The notes under the pieces were generated by a model. It made no database searches. It was not told where the DNA came from and saw only the letters and a list, made by a program, of their open reading frames with translations. This document shows, in pieces, positions 1 through 6,012 of a stretch of 9,480 nt of DNA (position 1 is the stretch's first letter; each line of letters opens with the position of its first letter). This DNA comes from Acidobacteriaceae bacterium (GTDB lineage Bacteria > Acidobacteriota > Terriglobia > Terriglobales > Acidobacteriaceae). The stretch lies in NCBI GenBank assembly GCA_030838305.1, contig JAUTWY010000015.1, positions 1 through 9,480 on the forward strand, in the 5' to 3' direction. A program made the translations under genes and the position numbers.

Positions 1-970
1 CTTCGCTGCCCAGGGCTTGCTGCACCAACTGCGCCAGCGCCGAAATAAATTTGGGAGAATCGTTCAGGCCAGCACTCATTTCAAATTGTCTGATGCCCAG
101 CCGGTGCGCTTCTTCGCGGGCTTCGTGGTTGATCTCGCCAAGCGTTTCCACGTGATCGGAGACGAAGGCCACTGGCACAATGCAAACTTCGCGCGCCTGC
201 TCGGCGGCGAGATCGCGAAGAGTACGGTGCAGGGAAGGCTGCAGCCATTTGCTGGCGCCGACTTTGCTCTGGTAGCAGAGGCGGTGATGGTTCCGAAATC
301 TACCGCGCTGCATGAGGAGGCGAACGGTTTCTTCGATTTGCCGCTGGTAGGGATCGCCCTTCGCAATTACCGATAGGGGAACGCTGTGCGCGCTGAAGAC
401 AATCTCGGCGCGTTCCGGCACCTGAAATCGCGCCAGAGCCTGTTCAATCTTTTCGATGGCCGCGTCTAAATACATGGGATGCCGGTAGAAGTGGCCGACG
501 TTGTGTACAGGAATGTTGCCCCGGAACAGGCGCTGCCACTCATTCAAGCTGCTGCCTATGGTCGTCGACGAATACTGCGGATACAAAGGCAGCAGCACAA
601 CTTCATCGCAGTGCGCGGCCTCAAGTTGGGCAATCGCCTCACCGGTAAATGGATGCCAGTAACGCATCGCCACAAAACAGCGCGCGTCCAGACCTTGATT
701 TTCAAGCGCGGCTTCGAGCGCGCGAGCCTGCCGTTCGGTAAAGCGCCGGATGGGGGAACCCCCTCCAATAGTCGCGTAATGATGCTGCACTTTACGTGCG
801 CGCGTGCTCGAAATCAGCTTGGCCAGAGGTTTCCGCCCGAGCCGGGCGAAAGGAAAGTCAATAATATCGGGGTCGCAGAACAGGTTGTAAAGGAAAGGCT
901 CTATCGCAGCCAGCGTATCGGGCCCGCCCAGCTGAAACAGAACTACCCCCAAACGCGTTGTCTTCGCCAT
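1..970 (-). CDS. hemH: Ferrochelatase (protohaem ferro-lyase), 3' end outside window
   Basis: Inserts Fe2+ into protoporphyrin IX in the last step of protohaem synthesis; in bacteria it is cytosolic or loosely membrane-bound. I translated the minus strand from ATG at 970: 323 complete codons with no stop or frameshift, then the gene leaves the window. Seen: N-terminal QLGGPDT (residues 13-19), PLYPQYSSTT near 138-147, the catalytic-histidine motif FSAHSVP with His195, YQSKVGASKWL near 231-241, and FVSDHVETLGE with the second active-site acidic residue Glu275. These match the two hallmark ferrochelatase motifs. Family members are about 310-350 residues, so nearly all of the protein is present and no cysteine-rich iron-sulfur tail is seen so far. 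GAAGGG directly precedes the ATG, too close for a classic ribosome site. A promoter lies 26-54 bp upstream, after a terminator, so the gene is probably expressed separately from the upstream dehydrogenase gene. Function is very secure. Confidence 0.96.
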   Translation of the reverse strand, partial: MAKTTRLGVVLFQLGGPDTLAAIEPFLYNLFCDPDIIDFPFARLGRKPLAKLISSTRARKVQHHYATIGGGSPIRRFTERQARALEAALENQGLDARCFVAMRYWHPFTGEAIAQLEAAHCDEVVLLPLYPQYSSTTIGSSLNEWQRLFRGNIPVHNVGHFYRHPMYLDAAIEKIEQALARFQVPERAEIVFSAHSVPLSVIAKGDPYQRQIEETVRLLMQRGRFRNHHRLCYQSKVGASKWLQPSLHRTLRDLAAEQAREVCIVPVAFVSDHVETLGEINHEAREEAHRLGIRQFEMSAGLNDSPKFISALAQLVQQALGSE

Positions 971-995
971 CCCTTCAGATTCCCCAGAACGGGCG

Positions 996-1024
996 AATTT
1001 ACTCTCATCCGCGCCGAGAGTCAA
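996..1024 (-). promoter_or_regulatory. Likely sigma-70-type promoter of hemH
   Basis: On the minus strand TTGACT (1024-1019) is followed by a 17-bp spacer and TAAATT (1001-996). The -35 matches the consensus at 5 of 6 positions and the -10 at 4 of 6, including the key first, second and last bases. The predicted start near 989 gives a leader of about 19 nt before the hemH ATG. It lies just downstream of a terminator-like hairpin, which makes a separate hemH transcript reasonable. Sequence inference only. Confidence 0.55.
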
Positions 1025-1224
1025 TGGCGGATATCAACAGGATGGAAATGGAAAACGGCGCAGTTGAAGACCGCGCCGCAAAATCGAAGTAAAAAATGCA
1101 TACGCAAGAAGTTTGGCACCCGCAGCTCGTTCTTTTCTTCCACAACTACGTTGTGGCGCTCGCCATCAGCCCAACAAAGGACGCGCAACCATTTGCGGCG
1201 TTCGGGCAGGGGATCGCCACCCAT
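1021..1224 (-). CDS. Doubtful small ORF, 67 aa, unknown
   Basis: This frame starts at ATG 1224, 10 bp after the stop of the isocitrate dehydrogenase family gene. I recognise no family. The first 42 or so residues look protein-like, with charged and hydrophobic residues mixed (ERRKWLRVLCWADGER), and no ribosome-binding site is visible. Against it, the last third runs through the terminator-like hairpin at 1052-1078, and its stop codon overlaps the -35 of the hemH promoter. If those two signals are real, the reading frame cannot be a normal complete gene. It may instead be a trailing 3' untranslated region, a decayed gene, or chance. Listed so the 264-bp gap is accounted for. Confidence 0.18.
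   Translation of the reverse strand: MGGDPLPERRKWLRVLCWADGERHNVVVEEKNELRVPNFLRMHFLLRFCGAVFNCAVFHFHPVDIRH
1052..1078 (-). terminator. Rho-independent terminator of the upstream minus-strand unit
   Basis: On the minus strand CGGCGC (1078-1073) pairs perfectly with GCGCCG (1061-1056) around an 11-nt loop and is followed by TTTT (1055-1052), then CC and ATTTCC. The other strand has no T-run, so the signal is directional. It lies 157 nt after the stop of the dehydrogenase gene and just before the hemH promoter. The six-pair GC stem is good; the T-run is short. Confidence 0.55.
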
Positions 1225-1234
1225 GGTGTAGATG

Positions 1235-2263
1235 CTAGGCCTGTCCGGGCGCGACCTTCGCGTTCTCCATCTCTTCGATCACCGCATCCGCAAATTCCGA
1301 AGTGCCCGCCTTCCCGCCAATATCGCGCGTCAGCTTTTCGTGATGACGGTAGACCTTTTCCAGCGCATTGCGAATCTGCGTGGCCGCATCGACCTCGCCC
1401 AGATGGCGCAGCATGAGCAGCGACGATCGCAGTAGCGCCGTGGGATTGGCCAGATTCTTTCCCGCAATATCAGGCGCCGACCCGTGCACCGCCTCAAAGA
1501 TCGCGCAGTGGTCGCCCAGGTTTGCGCTGGGTACAAATCCCAGGCCGCCCACAAAGGCTGCGCACAAGTCCGAAATAATGTCGCCATACAAATTTTCCAT
1601 CACCAGCATGTCGTACTGATAAGGATTCATCACGAGCTGCATGCAGGTGTTATCGACGATGTGTTCGCCGTAGGTGATCTCGGGAAATCCCTTGGCCACG
1701 GTGCGACAGCAGCGTAGAAACAGGCCATCCGACAGCTTCATGATGTTGGCTTTGTGGATGGCGTGGATCTTCTTGCGCTGATTCTTGCGGGCATACTCGA
1801 AGGCAAACTTTGCAATGCGGGTCGAAGCCTTTTCCGTGATGATTTTTAAACTTTCGACCACGCCCGGCACCACTTCGTGCTCCAGTCCTGAGTACAGGCT
1901 CTCAGTGTTTTCGCGTACGATGATGAGATCGACATCAGGGTAACGCGTGGGGATGTGCGGCAGGTTCCGTATGGGACGGAAGTTCGCATACAACTCGAAT
2001 TTCTGCCGAAGCGCCACGTTGATGCTGGAGAAGCCACCGCCGATCGGCGTCGTCACCGGACCCTTCAGCCCTACATGGGTGCGCTCGATCGATTCGAGCG
2101 CTTCTTTCGGGATGTATTCGCCGTATTTCTCGAATGCTTCGGCACCGACCTGGAATGACTCCCAGTCGAACTTCACGCCGGTAGCTTCAAGAATGCGCAC
2201 CGTGGCCCGCGTGACTTCGGGGCCGATGCCGTCGCCGGGGATCAGGGTTACTTTATGACTCAT
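1235..2263 (-). CDS. NAD-type isocitrate dehydrogenase (isocitrate/isopropylmalate dehydrogenase family)
   Basis: Oxidative decarboxylation of isocitrate to 2-oxoglutarate in the TCA cycle is the likely reaction. The 342-residue protein covers the whole beta-decarboxylating dehydrogenase fold. Seen: IPGDGIGPEV (8-17); GFSSINVALRQKFELYANFRP (77-97), with Ser80, Asn82, Arg86 and Arg96 in the substrate-binding positions; RENTESLYSGLEHE (117-130); the catalytic lysine in IHKANIMK (Lys171); metal-site acids Asp204, Asp228 and Asp232; and HGSAPDIAGKN (260-270). Asp265-Ile266 stands where NADP enzymes carry Lys-Tyr, so NAD+ is the expected cofactor (inference from family knowledge). SSINVALR favours isocitrate over 3-isopropylmalate. 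The length resembles eukaryotic IDH3 subunits rather than the longer NADP Icd. Homoisocitrate or tartrate-type relatives are less likely. The ATG at 2263 has no clear ribosome site. nrdR lies upstream on the same strand, 84 bp away. Confidence 0.9.
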   Translation of the reverse strand: MSHKVTLIPGDGIGPEVTRATVRILEATGVKFDWESFQVGAEAFEKYGEYIPKEALESIERTHVGLKGPVTTPIGGGFSSINVALRQKFELYANFRPIRNLPHIPTRYPDVDLIIVRENTESLYSGLEHEVVPGVVESLKIITEKASTRIAKFAFEYARKNQRKKIHAIHKANIMKLSDGLFLRCCRTVAKGFPEITYGEHIVDNTCMQLVMNPYQYDMLVMENLYGDIISDLCAAFVGGLGFVPSANLGDHCAIFEAVHGSAPDIAGKNLANPTALLRSSLLMLRHLGEVDAATQIRNALEKVYRHHEKLTRDIGGKAGTSEFADAVIEEMENAKVAPGQA

Positions 2264-2273
2264 GTTTCACACG

Positions 2274-2308
2274 CAGTGGCCAGTGATTAGTGATCAGTGA
2301 CTAGTAAG
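2274..2308. repeat. Five degenerate tandem heptamers (YAGTGRY-like)
   Basis: Reading the plus strand in sevens gives cagtggc, cagtgat, tagtgat, cagtgac, tagtaag. The unit is five copies of a heptamer with consensus near YAGTGAY, the last copy diverged. It fills most of the space between nrdR and the dehydrogenase gene, beginning 10 bp upstream of the latter's ATG. The array is directly visible; function unknown. Confidence 0.7.
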
Positions 2309-2337
2309 AGAAACGCACCCTTAGTTTTACTAGTCAC
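2297..2337. repeat. 11-bp perfect inverted repeat in the nrdR-dehydrogenase spacer
   Basis: GTGACTAGTAA (2297-2307) is the exact reverse complement of TTACTAGTCAC (2327-2337), with a 19-nt loop. The left arm overlaps the last two heptamers of the tandem array. The hairpin lies 10 bp after the nrdR stop codon on the minus strand. It lacks a T-run, so it would be a weak terminator; an attenuating or mRNA-stabilising hairpin, or the edge of a small mobile repeat, are alternatives. Confidence 0.6.
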
Positions 2338-2347
2338 AGACCGCCGG

Positions 2348-2839
2348 TCATTGACCACTTTTTTTTGCTTTAACTTCTATAATATCTTTAGTTTTCACCA
2401 AATCCCTCAACTCGTTCATGAACTCCTTTACATCCTTGAAATCCAGATAGACTGAGGCAAAACGAACGTACGCTACTTTGTCATAGCGCCGCAGACGGTT
2501 CATGATCAGTTCGCCGAGTTCGCTGGTTTTGCGCTCGCGCTCCTGCGACTCGATGACAAATGATTCGGCGTCGTTCACAATTTGCTCGAGTTTGCCAATC
2601 GGCACCGGCCTCTTCTCGCAAGCGCGGAGTAAGCCATTCAGAATTTTCTGGCGGTCGAACTTCTCGCGCCGCCCGTCCTTCTTGACCACCATGTAGGGGA
2701 TTTCGTCGATGCGCTCATAGGTGGTGAAGCGCTTGCCGCACTTCAGGCACTCGCGCCGGCGGCGGATGGACTCCGCCTCTTTGCTCTCGCGCGAATCAAC
2801 TACCTTGTCGTTTGCGAATCCACAGAAGGGACATTTCAT
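2348..2839 (-). CDS. nrdR: Transcriptional repressor NrdR
   Basis: NrdR represses ribonucleotide reductase operons by sensing ATP/dATP. The 163-residue protein is a full-length match. An N-terminal zinc ribbon has Cys3 and Cys6 (MKCPFCG) and Cys31 and Cys34 (ECLKCGKRFTTYE), with the arginine-rich SIRRRRE segment just before the second pair. An ATP-cone domain follows from about 49 to 139 (VVKKDGRREKFDRQKI to VAYVRFASVYLDF). The C-terminal tail is lysine-rich. The start at ATG 2839 gives the invariant MKCP beginning. No ribonucleotide reductase gene lies in the window, so it acts on targets elsewhere. Downstream on the same strand is the isocitrate dehydrogenase family gene; co-transcription across the 84-bp repeat-containing gap is possible but unproven. 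I did not see a NrdR-box pair near it. Confidence 0.97.
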   Translation of the reverse strand: MKCPFCGFANDKVVDSRESKEAESIRRRRECLKCGKRFTTYERIDEIPYMVVKKDGRREKFDRQKILNGLLRACEKRPVPIGKLEQIVNDAESFVIESQERERKTSELGELIMNRLRRYDKVAYVRFASVYLDFKDVKEFMNELRDLVKTKDIIEVKAKKSGQ

Positions 2840-2892
2840 GGCGCTGATGTCGATGAAAACGGCTAGTTCAAATGTAAGGAGTTAATAGAGAA

Positions 2893-2901
2893 ATTGTAAC
2901 A
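2893..2901 (-). promoter_or_regulatory. Possible extended -10 promoter of nrdR
   Basis: On the minus strand TG-T-TACAAT (2901-2893) fits an extended -10 element, the hexamer matching at 5 of 6 positions. No -35 is evident at 17 bp because a GC-rich hairpin (2902-2921) stands there. An overlapping alternative is TTACAA (2899-2894) as -35, with TACATT (2876-2871) as -10 after 17 bp. Either gives a leader of tens of bases before ATG 2839. Confidence 0.35.
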
Positions 2902-3039
2902 GGGGCGTGAGGCCGCGCCCCGCCGATGGGTACCTCCGTAATAGACAGCTAGATACTTTCTCACTGCATAAAGCGCCTGCGTCCTTTAGAGCTGGTGCGT
3001 CACGACTGCAGGCGTGTCCTTCCCAGTCTCACGCAGGCG
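2902..3039 (-). terminator. Two inverted repeats after the YbhN-like gene, possible terminators
   Basis: This 189-bp gap before nrdR holds two hairpins. CGCCTGCGT (2974-2982) is exactly complementary to ACGCAGGCG (3031-3039), whose end overlaps the stop codon at 3029-3031, with a 48-nt loop; on the minus strand only CTTT follows it. Nearer nrdR, GGGGCG (2902-2907) pairs with CGCCCC (2916-2921) around 8 nt. Neither has a proper T-run, so termination here is a guess. Confidence 0.25.
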
Positions 3040-4093
3040 GGCCGCTGATCTCGGACTCTTCGGCGTGATGGCTTTCTTCCGATAACTTTCGCAGGGATAG
3101 TCTCTCGTAGTGTGCCAAAGCCAATCCCAAAGGAATTACGGCAGCGAACGTGACCAGCCACAGCAGAATGCCACAACTCGCTGCCATCTCCGGCGGCACG
3201 TCAAACACTGTGGAGAGTGCCGCGATCGTCGCCATCTGCGAGCCGCCACCAACCGCGGGCAATTGCAGCATGGACCCCACCATGCTGGATCCCATCAGAA
3301 TCAGCAGTTGCGATACAGGAATCTCGAGCGATGGTACGCCGTAGGAATGCGTTACCTCCTGGTAAGACAACGCGATGACGTACCACATTCCTACAGAAAC
3401 CACGCTTAGCATCAGCAGCGAGACAGGGCCGTGAATCGTATCCAGTCCCTGGCCGAACTCGCGCACCTTCTGGCCCAGTCTGTGGCCAAAGTTCGACGAG
3501 AGATGGCCGAAGCGCGCCTCCACCCATAGGGCCACGGCGTCCCCACTGCGACGGATGACAATCGCGCCTACCGTCAAACCGGCGACCACAGCGATCAGCA
3601 AGAAACCGCCCTCGCGAAACCGCAGGTAGTACTCCGGATGGGGAATCGAAGGCAGAGCGCTCGGCAGGAAAATCGCCAGCACCATCAGCACCGTGAATGC
3701 GCCCACGTCGAAGATGCGCTCGACCGCCCACACTGCAAGCTGAGAAGAGAAGGGAAGGCCCGTCCGCCGCGCGATCAGATACGGACGAATAAATTCTCCC
3801 GCCCGGCCCAGCAACGCAAGCCCCGCGAAGCCAATCAGGGTGGGAGACAACATGTCCATGACGGTTGTCTTCGGACGCGCCGGCTGCAGAAAAATCTTCC
3901 AGCGCACAGCCCGCATAAAATATGCGATGTAGATCAACGCTATCGCATGAAACACATGAGCTTTTTTTATGCGATGCGTTTGCGCCCAGAACGTGCCCCA
4001 GTCGAAGCTTTGCCAATGACGGTATTGCAGAAAAAGCAAGACAGCCAGGATGAGGAACACCACCACGCTGGCTACGATGCGCTTTTTATCCAT
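3029..4093 (-). CDS. YbhN / LPG-synthase-TM family integral membrane protein (flippase-like)
   Basis: Integral membrane protein of the family that includes YbhN/UPF0104 and the membrane half of lysylphosphatidylglycerol synthase. Characterised relatives flip or handle lipids, but the substrate here cannot be told. The chosen ATG at 4093 gives 354 residues beginning MDKKRIVAS. Seen: about eight hydrophobic segments (roughly 6-23, 46-62, 83-97, 120-144, 163-182, 224-243, 261-280, 303-329); MRAVRWKIFL (60-69); the signature GRAGEFIRPYLIARRTGLPFS (96-116) followed by ERIFDV (125-130); and a LQLPAVGGGSQ segment (277-286). The C-terminus is hydrophilic and acidic. No soluble transferase domain follows, so this is not full MprF. 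The frame stays open to a TTG at 4177, but that codon lies inside a promoter-like -35, so the ATG is preferred. Divergent from the dehydrogenase gene at 4341. Confidence 0.87.
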   Translation of the reverse strand: MDKKRIVASVVVFLILAVLLFLQYRHWQSFDWGTFWAQTHRIKKAHVFHAIALIYIAYFMRAVRWKIFLQPARPKTTVMDMLSPTLIGFAGLALLGRAGEFIRPYLIARRTGLPFSSQLAVWAVERIFDVGAFTVLMVLAIFLPSALPSIPHPEYYLRFREGGFLLIAVVAGLTVGAIVIRRSGDAVALWVEARFGHLSSNFGHRLGQKVREFGQGLDTIHGPVSLLMLSVVSVGMWYVIALSYQEVTHSYGVPSLEIPVSQLLILMGSSMVGSMLQLPAVGGGSQMATIAALSTVFDVPPEMAASCGILLWLVTFAAVIPLGLALAHYERLSLRKLSEESHHAEESEISGPPA

Positions 4094-4148
4094 GAAAGCA
4101 GAGACTCGCGCCGCGACCTTCGCAACGCGAAGCGGAAACGGCTCTCCC

Positions 4149-4177
4149 AAGGTAAACGAGTGTGCGCGGAGGGTCAA
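4149..4177 (-). promoter_or_regulatory. Possible promoter of the YbhN-like gene
   Basis: Minus strand TTGACC (4177-4172, 5 of 6) is separated by 17 bp from TACCTT (4154-4149), which keeps the three most conserved -10 bases (T, A and final T). The predicted leader is about 49 nt and contains a small perfect hairpin, CTTCGC/GCGAAG (4118-4132). The overlap with the upstream TTG codon supports the ATG at 4093 as the real start. Confidence 0.4.
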
Positions 4178-4257
4178 ACGAACGATAGTGTCTCAGTTTG
4201 TTCTTCGGGCGAGAGAATCTTCGAGCTGCGCTCGAGCGACAGGCGAGGGCGGCTGTC

Positions 4258-4286
4258 TCCACATGAGCAGCTTGCAAACTAATAAT
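4258..4286 (+). promoter_or_regulatory. Possible promoter of the SDR gene
   Basis: TCCACA (4258-4263, 4 of 6) and AATAAT (4281-4286, 5 of 6) are spaced by 17 bp. The expected start near 4293 falls at the left edge of the palindrome at 4292-4312. Moderate sequence match only. Confidence 0.35.
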
Positions 4287-4291
4287 GATCG

Positions 4292-4312
4292 GATTCAAGG
4301 CCGGCCTGAATC
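4292..4312. promoter_or_regulatory. Palindrome upstream of the SDR gene, candidate operator
   Basis: A perfect 10-bp palindrome AGGCCGGCCT (4298-4307) is flanked by GATTC (4292-4296) and GAATC (4308-4312), with one unpaired A at 4297. The element lies right at the predicted transcription start, 28 bp before the ATG. It could be an operator for a dimeric repressor or a 5' hairpin. No regulator gene is adjacent. Confidence 0.5.
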
Positions 4313-4340
4313 ACTTGCGTTTCATTCACATCGAATCTTT

Positions 4341-5135
4341 ATGAATCTACAACTGCAAGGCAAGCGCGCACTTATCACTGGATCAACGGCGGGCATCGGA
4401 TACGCCATTGCGGAAACCCTAGCGCTCGAAGGCGCATCGGTAATCATCAACGGCCGCACAGAGGAGAGGGTCGACAAGGCTCTCGCAGAACTGAAGCGTT
4501 CGGGAAGTCGGGGTTCGGCTCAGGGACTTGCTGCCGACCTCGGAACAGCCGAAGGCGTGCGTCAGGCCACTGAACAATTTCCTGATGTCGACATTCTGGT
4601 AAACAATCTCGGTATCTTCGAGCCCAAGGCCTTCGAAGAAATTCCCGATGCGGACTGGCTGCGGTTTTTCGAGGTTAACGTGATGAGCGGCGTGCGCCTC
4701 AGCCGTCATCACCTTCCACGGATGAAGCAGCGCAACTGGGGACGAATCATTTTTATTTCCAGTGAATCGGCGGTGCAGATTCCTGCCGAGATGATTCACT
4801 ACGGAATGACCAAAACCGCGCAGCTCGCTATCGCCCGTGGGATGGCCGAGACCACCGCGGGTTCAAACGTTACGGTCAACAGCGTGTTGGTTGGGCCGAC
4901 CGCCTCCGAGGGTGTGATCGGCTTTGTCGATCAGTTGGCAGCGCAGCAGAAAAAGGATCGCGGCTCGATTGAAAAAGACTTCTTTCAGAACATGCGGCCC
5001 ACGTCCTTGCTGAAGCGCTTGATCGAACCGAAAGAGATTGGCGCATTCGTGGCGTTCCTGTGCAGCCCACTCGCTTCAGCGACCCACGGGGCGGCATTGC
5101 GCGCGGATGGCGGCGTCGTGCGCTCGATCCTTTGA
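4341..5135 (+). CDS. Short-chain dehydrogenase/reductase (SDR), classical type
   Basis: NAD(P)(H)-dependent oxidoreductase of the classical SDR family, cytosolic, 264 residues, complete. Seen: Rossmann cofactor motif TGSTAGIG (13-20); NNLG (88-91) where NNAG is usual; the catalytic tetrad Asn113 (EVNVMSG), Ser141 (FISSES), Tyr154 and Lys158 (YGMTK); and a closing RADGGV segment (254-259). The Ser-to-Tyr spacing of 13 is normal. Arg39 after the second strand (NGRTEER) would favour NADP(H); this is inference. Similar proteins are annotated as 3-oxoacyl-ACP reductases, but the true substrate is not readable, and no fatty-acid genes are nearby. The frame is open far upstream, but MNLQLQGKRALITG gives the normal family start, and the upstream part runs antisense to the YbhN-like gene. 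No clear Shine-Dalgarno sequence is visible. The gene converges on the lytic transglycosylase gene. Confidence 0.93.
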   Translation: MNLQLQGKRALITGSTAGIGYAIAETLALEGASVIINGRTEERVDKALAELKRSGSRGSAQGLAADLGTAEGVRQATEQFPDVDILVNNLGIFEPKAFEEIPDADWLRFFEVNVMSGVRLSRHHLPRMKQRNWGRIIFISSESAVQIPAEMIHYGMTKTAQLAIARGMAETTAGSNVTVNSVLVGPTASEGVIGFVDQLAAQQKKDRGSIEKDFFQNMRPTSLLKRLIEPKEIGAFVAFLCSPLASATHGAALRADGGVVRSIL

Positions 5136-5141
5136 TTCGAT

Positions 5142-5164
5142 AAAAAAGATCCTCTAAAAGAGGA
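5142..5164 (-). terminator. Rho-independent terminator of the lytic transglycosylase gene
   Basis: On the minus strand TCCTCT and AGAGGA (5164-5150) form a perfect 6-bp stem with a TTT loop, followed by TCTTTTTTA, a strong T-run. It begins 8 nt after the stop codon at 5172. On the plus strand the same hairpin has its A-run on the wrong side, so it serves the SDR gene poorly; that gene ends 6 bp away. Confidence 0.75.
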
Positions 5165-5171
5165 AGCTAAG

Positions 5172-6002
5172 CTAGTTGGATTCAGGAGCGGGTCTCGGAG
5201 CGGCTTTCGCCTCGGTTTGCGGGCTGGACTTGCGCGCCTTGTTTGAAGGCACATGTGTTCCCGTGGATTTGGTCCCCGATTTCTTCTGGGCCGACGACTG
5301 TGTGGCGCTTTGGGCAGCGAGCTTCTTCCTGTTGAAGTCCCGCACGATGCGCGCTACGTACGCTTTGGTCTCGTAATAAGGAGGCACGCCCCCATATTGC
5401 TCTACGCGGTGCGGCCCGGCGTTGTAGGCCGCCAGCGCCTTGATCAAATCGAAGTTGTAGCGCTCCAGCAATTCGCGCAGATATCGCGTCCCGCCCTCCA
5501 CATTAGCTTGAGGATCAAAAGTGTTCCGCACGCCCAATTGCGACGCCGTCCCCGGCATGAGCTGCATCAATCCCTGTGCGCCCTTCGGTGACACCGCGCG
5601 CACGTTGAATCCACTCTCGGCGCGAATCACGCTGTTTACCAGATCGGGGTCCAGGCGGTAGGTTCCACTGGCGGACCTTATAACCTCATTCAGGTCGATC
5701 GGACGCTGAACAGGTTGAGCACGCTGAACCGGCTTCTGTGAAGATTGCGTGTTGAGGGGCGTAACGGGCTGATCCGGCACAGCTTCGAAGTGATCAATCT
5801 CAGATGTAGGAATGTCCACGAAACTCGAATTGTCGCCATCCACAAAGAGACGCGTGATCGCGCCGATCACCTGCCGGCGCTCATGACGGATGGAGAATCC
5901 GTTGCGCAGGACCGCGGAATCGGCGGCCCGGCAGGGAAGCGCTGTCATCGCGAAAAAAACAATGAGTGCTGTCCATCCGGTAATTTGGATCGCCTTCTTC
6001 AT
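5172..6002 (-). CDS. Secreted SLT-family lytic transglycosylase
   Basis: Cleaves the MurNAc-GlcNAc bond of peptidoglycan non-hydrolytically, giving 1,6-anhydro ends; acts outside the inner membrane. The start at ATG 6002 gives 276 residues beginning MKKAIQ, with a signal peptide (basic start, hydrophobic 8-23, likely cleavage after CRA near 26). Residues 30-75 form an N-terminal region (LRNGFSIRHERR) that I recall from acidobacterial members. A proline/glutamine linker follows, then the SLT domain from about 100 to 220: catalytic Glu129 in RAESGF, the SPKGAQGLMQLMP motif (138-150), GGTRYL (170-175) and AYNAG (192-196). The tail from about 230 is rich in Ser, Lys, Ala and Pro and probably disordered or wall-interacting. 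There is no lipoprotein cysteine. An ATG 9 codons upstream exists but overlaps the HAD gene and spoils the signal peptide. It lies 10 bp after the HAD gene, so the two are probably co-transcribed. Confidence 0.93.
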   Translation of the reverse strand: MKKAIQITGWTALIVFFAMTALPCRAADSAVLRNGFSIRHERRQVIGAITRLFVDGDNSSFVDIPTSEIDHFEAVPDQPVTPLNTQSSQKPVQRAQPVQRPIDLNEVIRSASGTYRLDPDLVNSVIRAESGFNVRAVSPKGAQGLMQLMPGTASQLGVRNTFDPQANVEGGTRYLRELLERYNFDLIKALAAYNAGPHRVEQYGGVPPYYETKAYVARIVRDFNRKKLAAQSATQSSAQKKSGTKSTGTHVPSNKARKSSPQTEAKAAPRPAPESN

Positions 6003-6012
6003 AGCAAATATT

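Noticed and set aside
479..1231. Long plus-strand frame of 250 codons
   Set aside because: Antisense to the first half of hemH, low-complexity basic composition and no family; the minus strand encodes clear ferrochelatase motifs.
2274..2337. CRISPR-like array
   Set aside because: The units are contiguous 7-mers without spacers; repeat length and layout do not fit CRISPR.
3201..4016. 271-codon minus-strand frame inside the YbhN-like gene
   Set aside because: Shadow frame rich in Arg, Gly and Ser with no recognisable domain; the main frame shows conserved family motifs.
4094..4177. TTG start giving 28 extra residues on the YbhN-like protein
   Set aside because: The TTG is part of a TTGACC -35-like element with a correctly spaced -10, and the extension is not membrane-like; ATG at 4093 fits the family better.
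4050..4340. N-terminal extension of the SDR frame to an upstream ATG
   Set aside because: It would overlap the divergent YbhN-like gene start, has no domain resemblance, and MNLQLQGKRALITG at 4341 is the normal SDR beginning.
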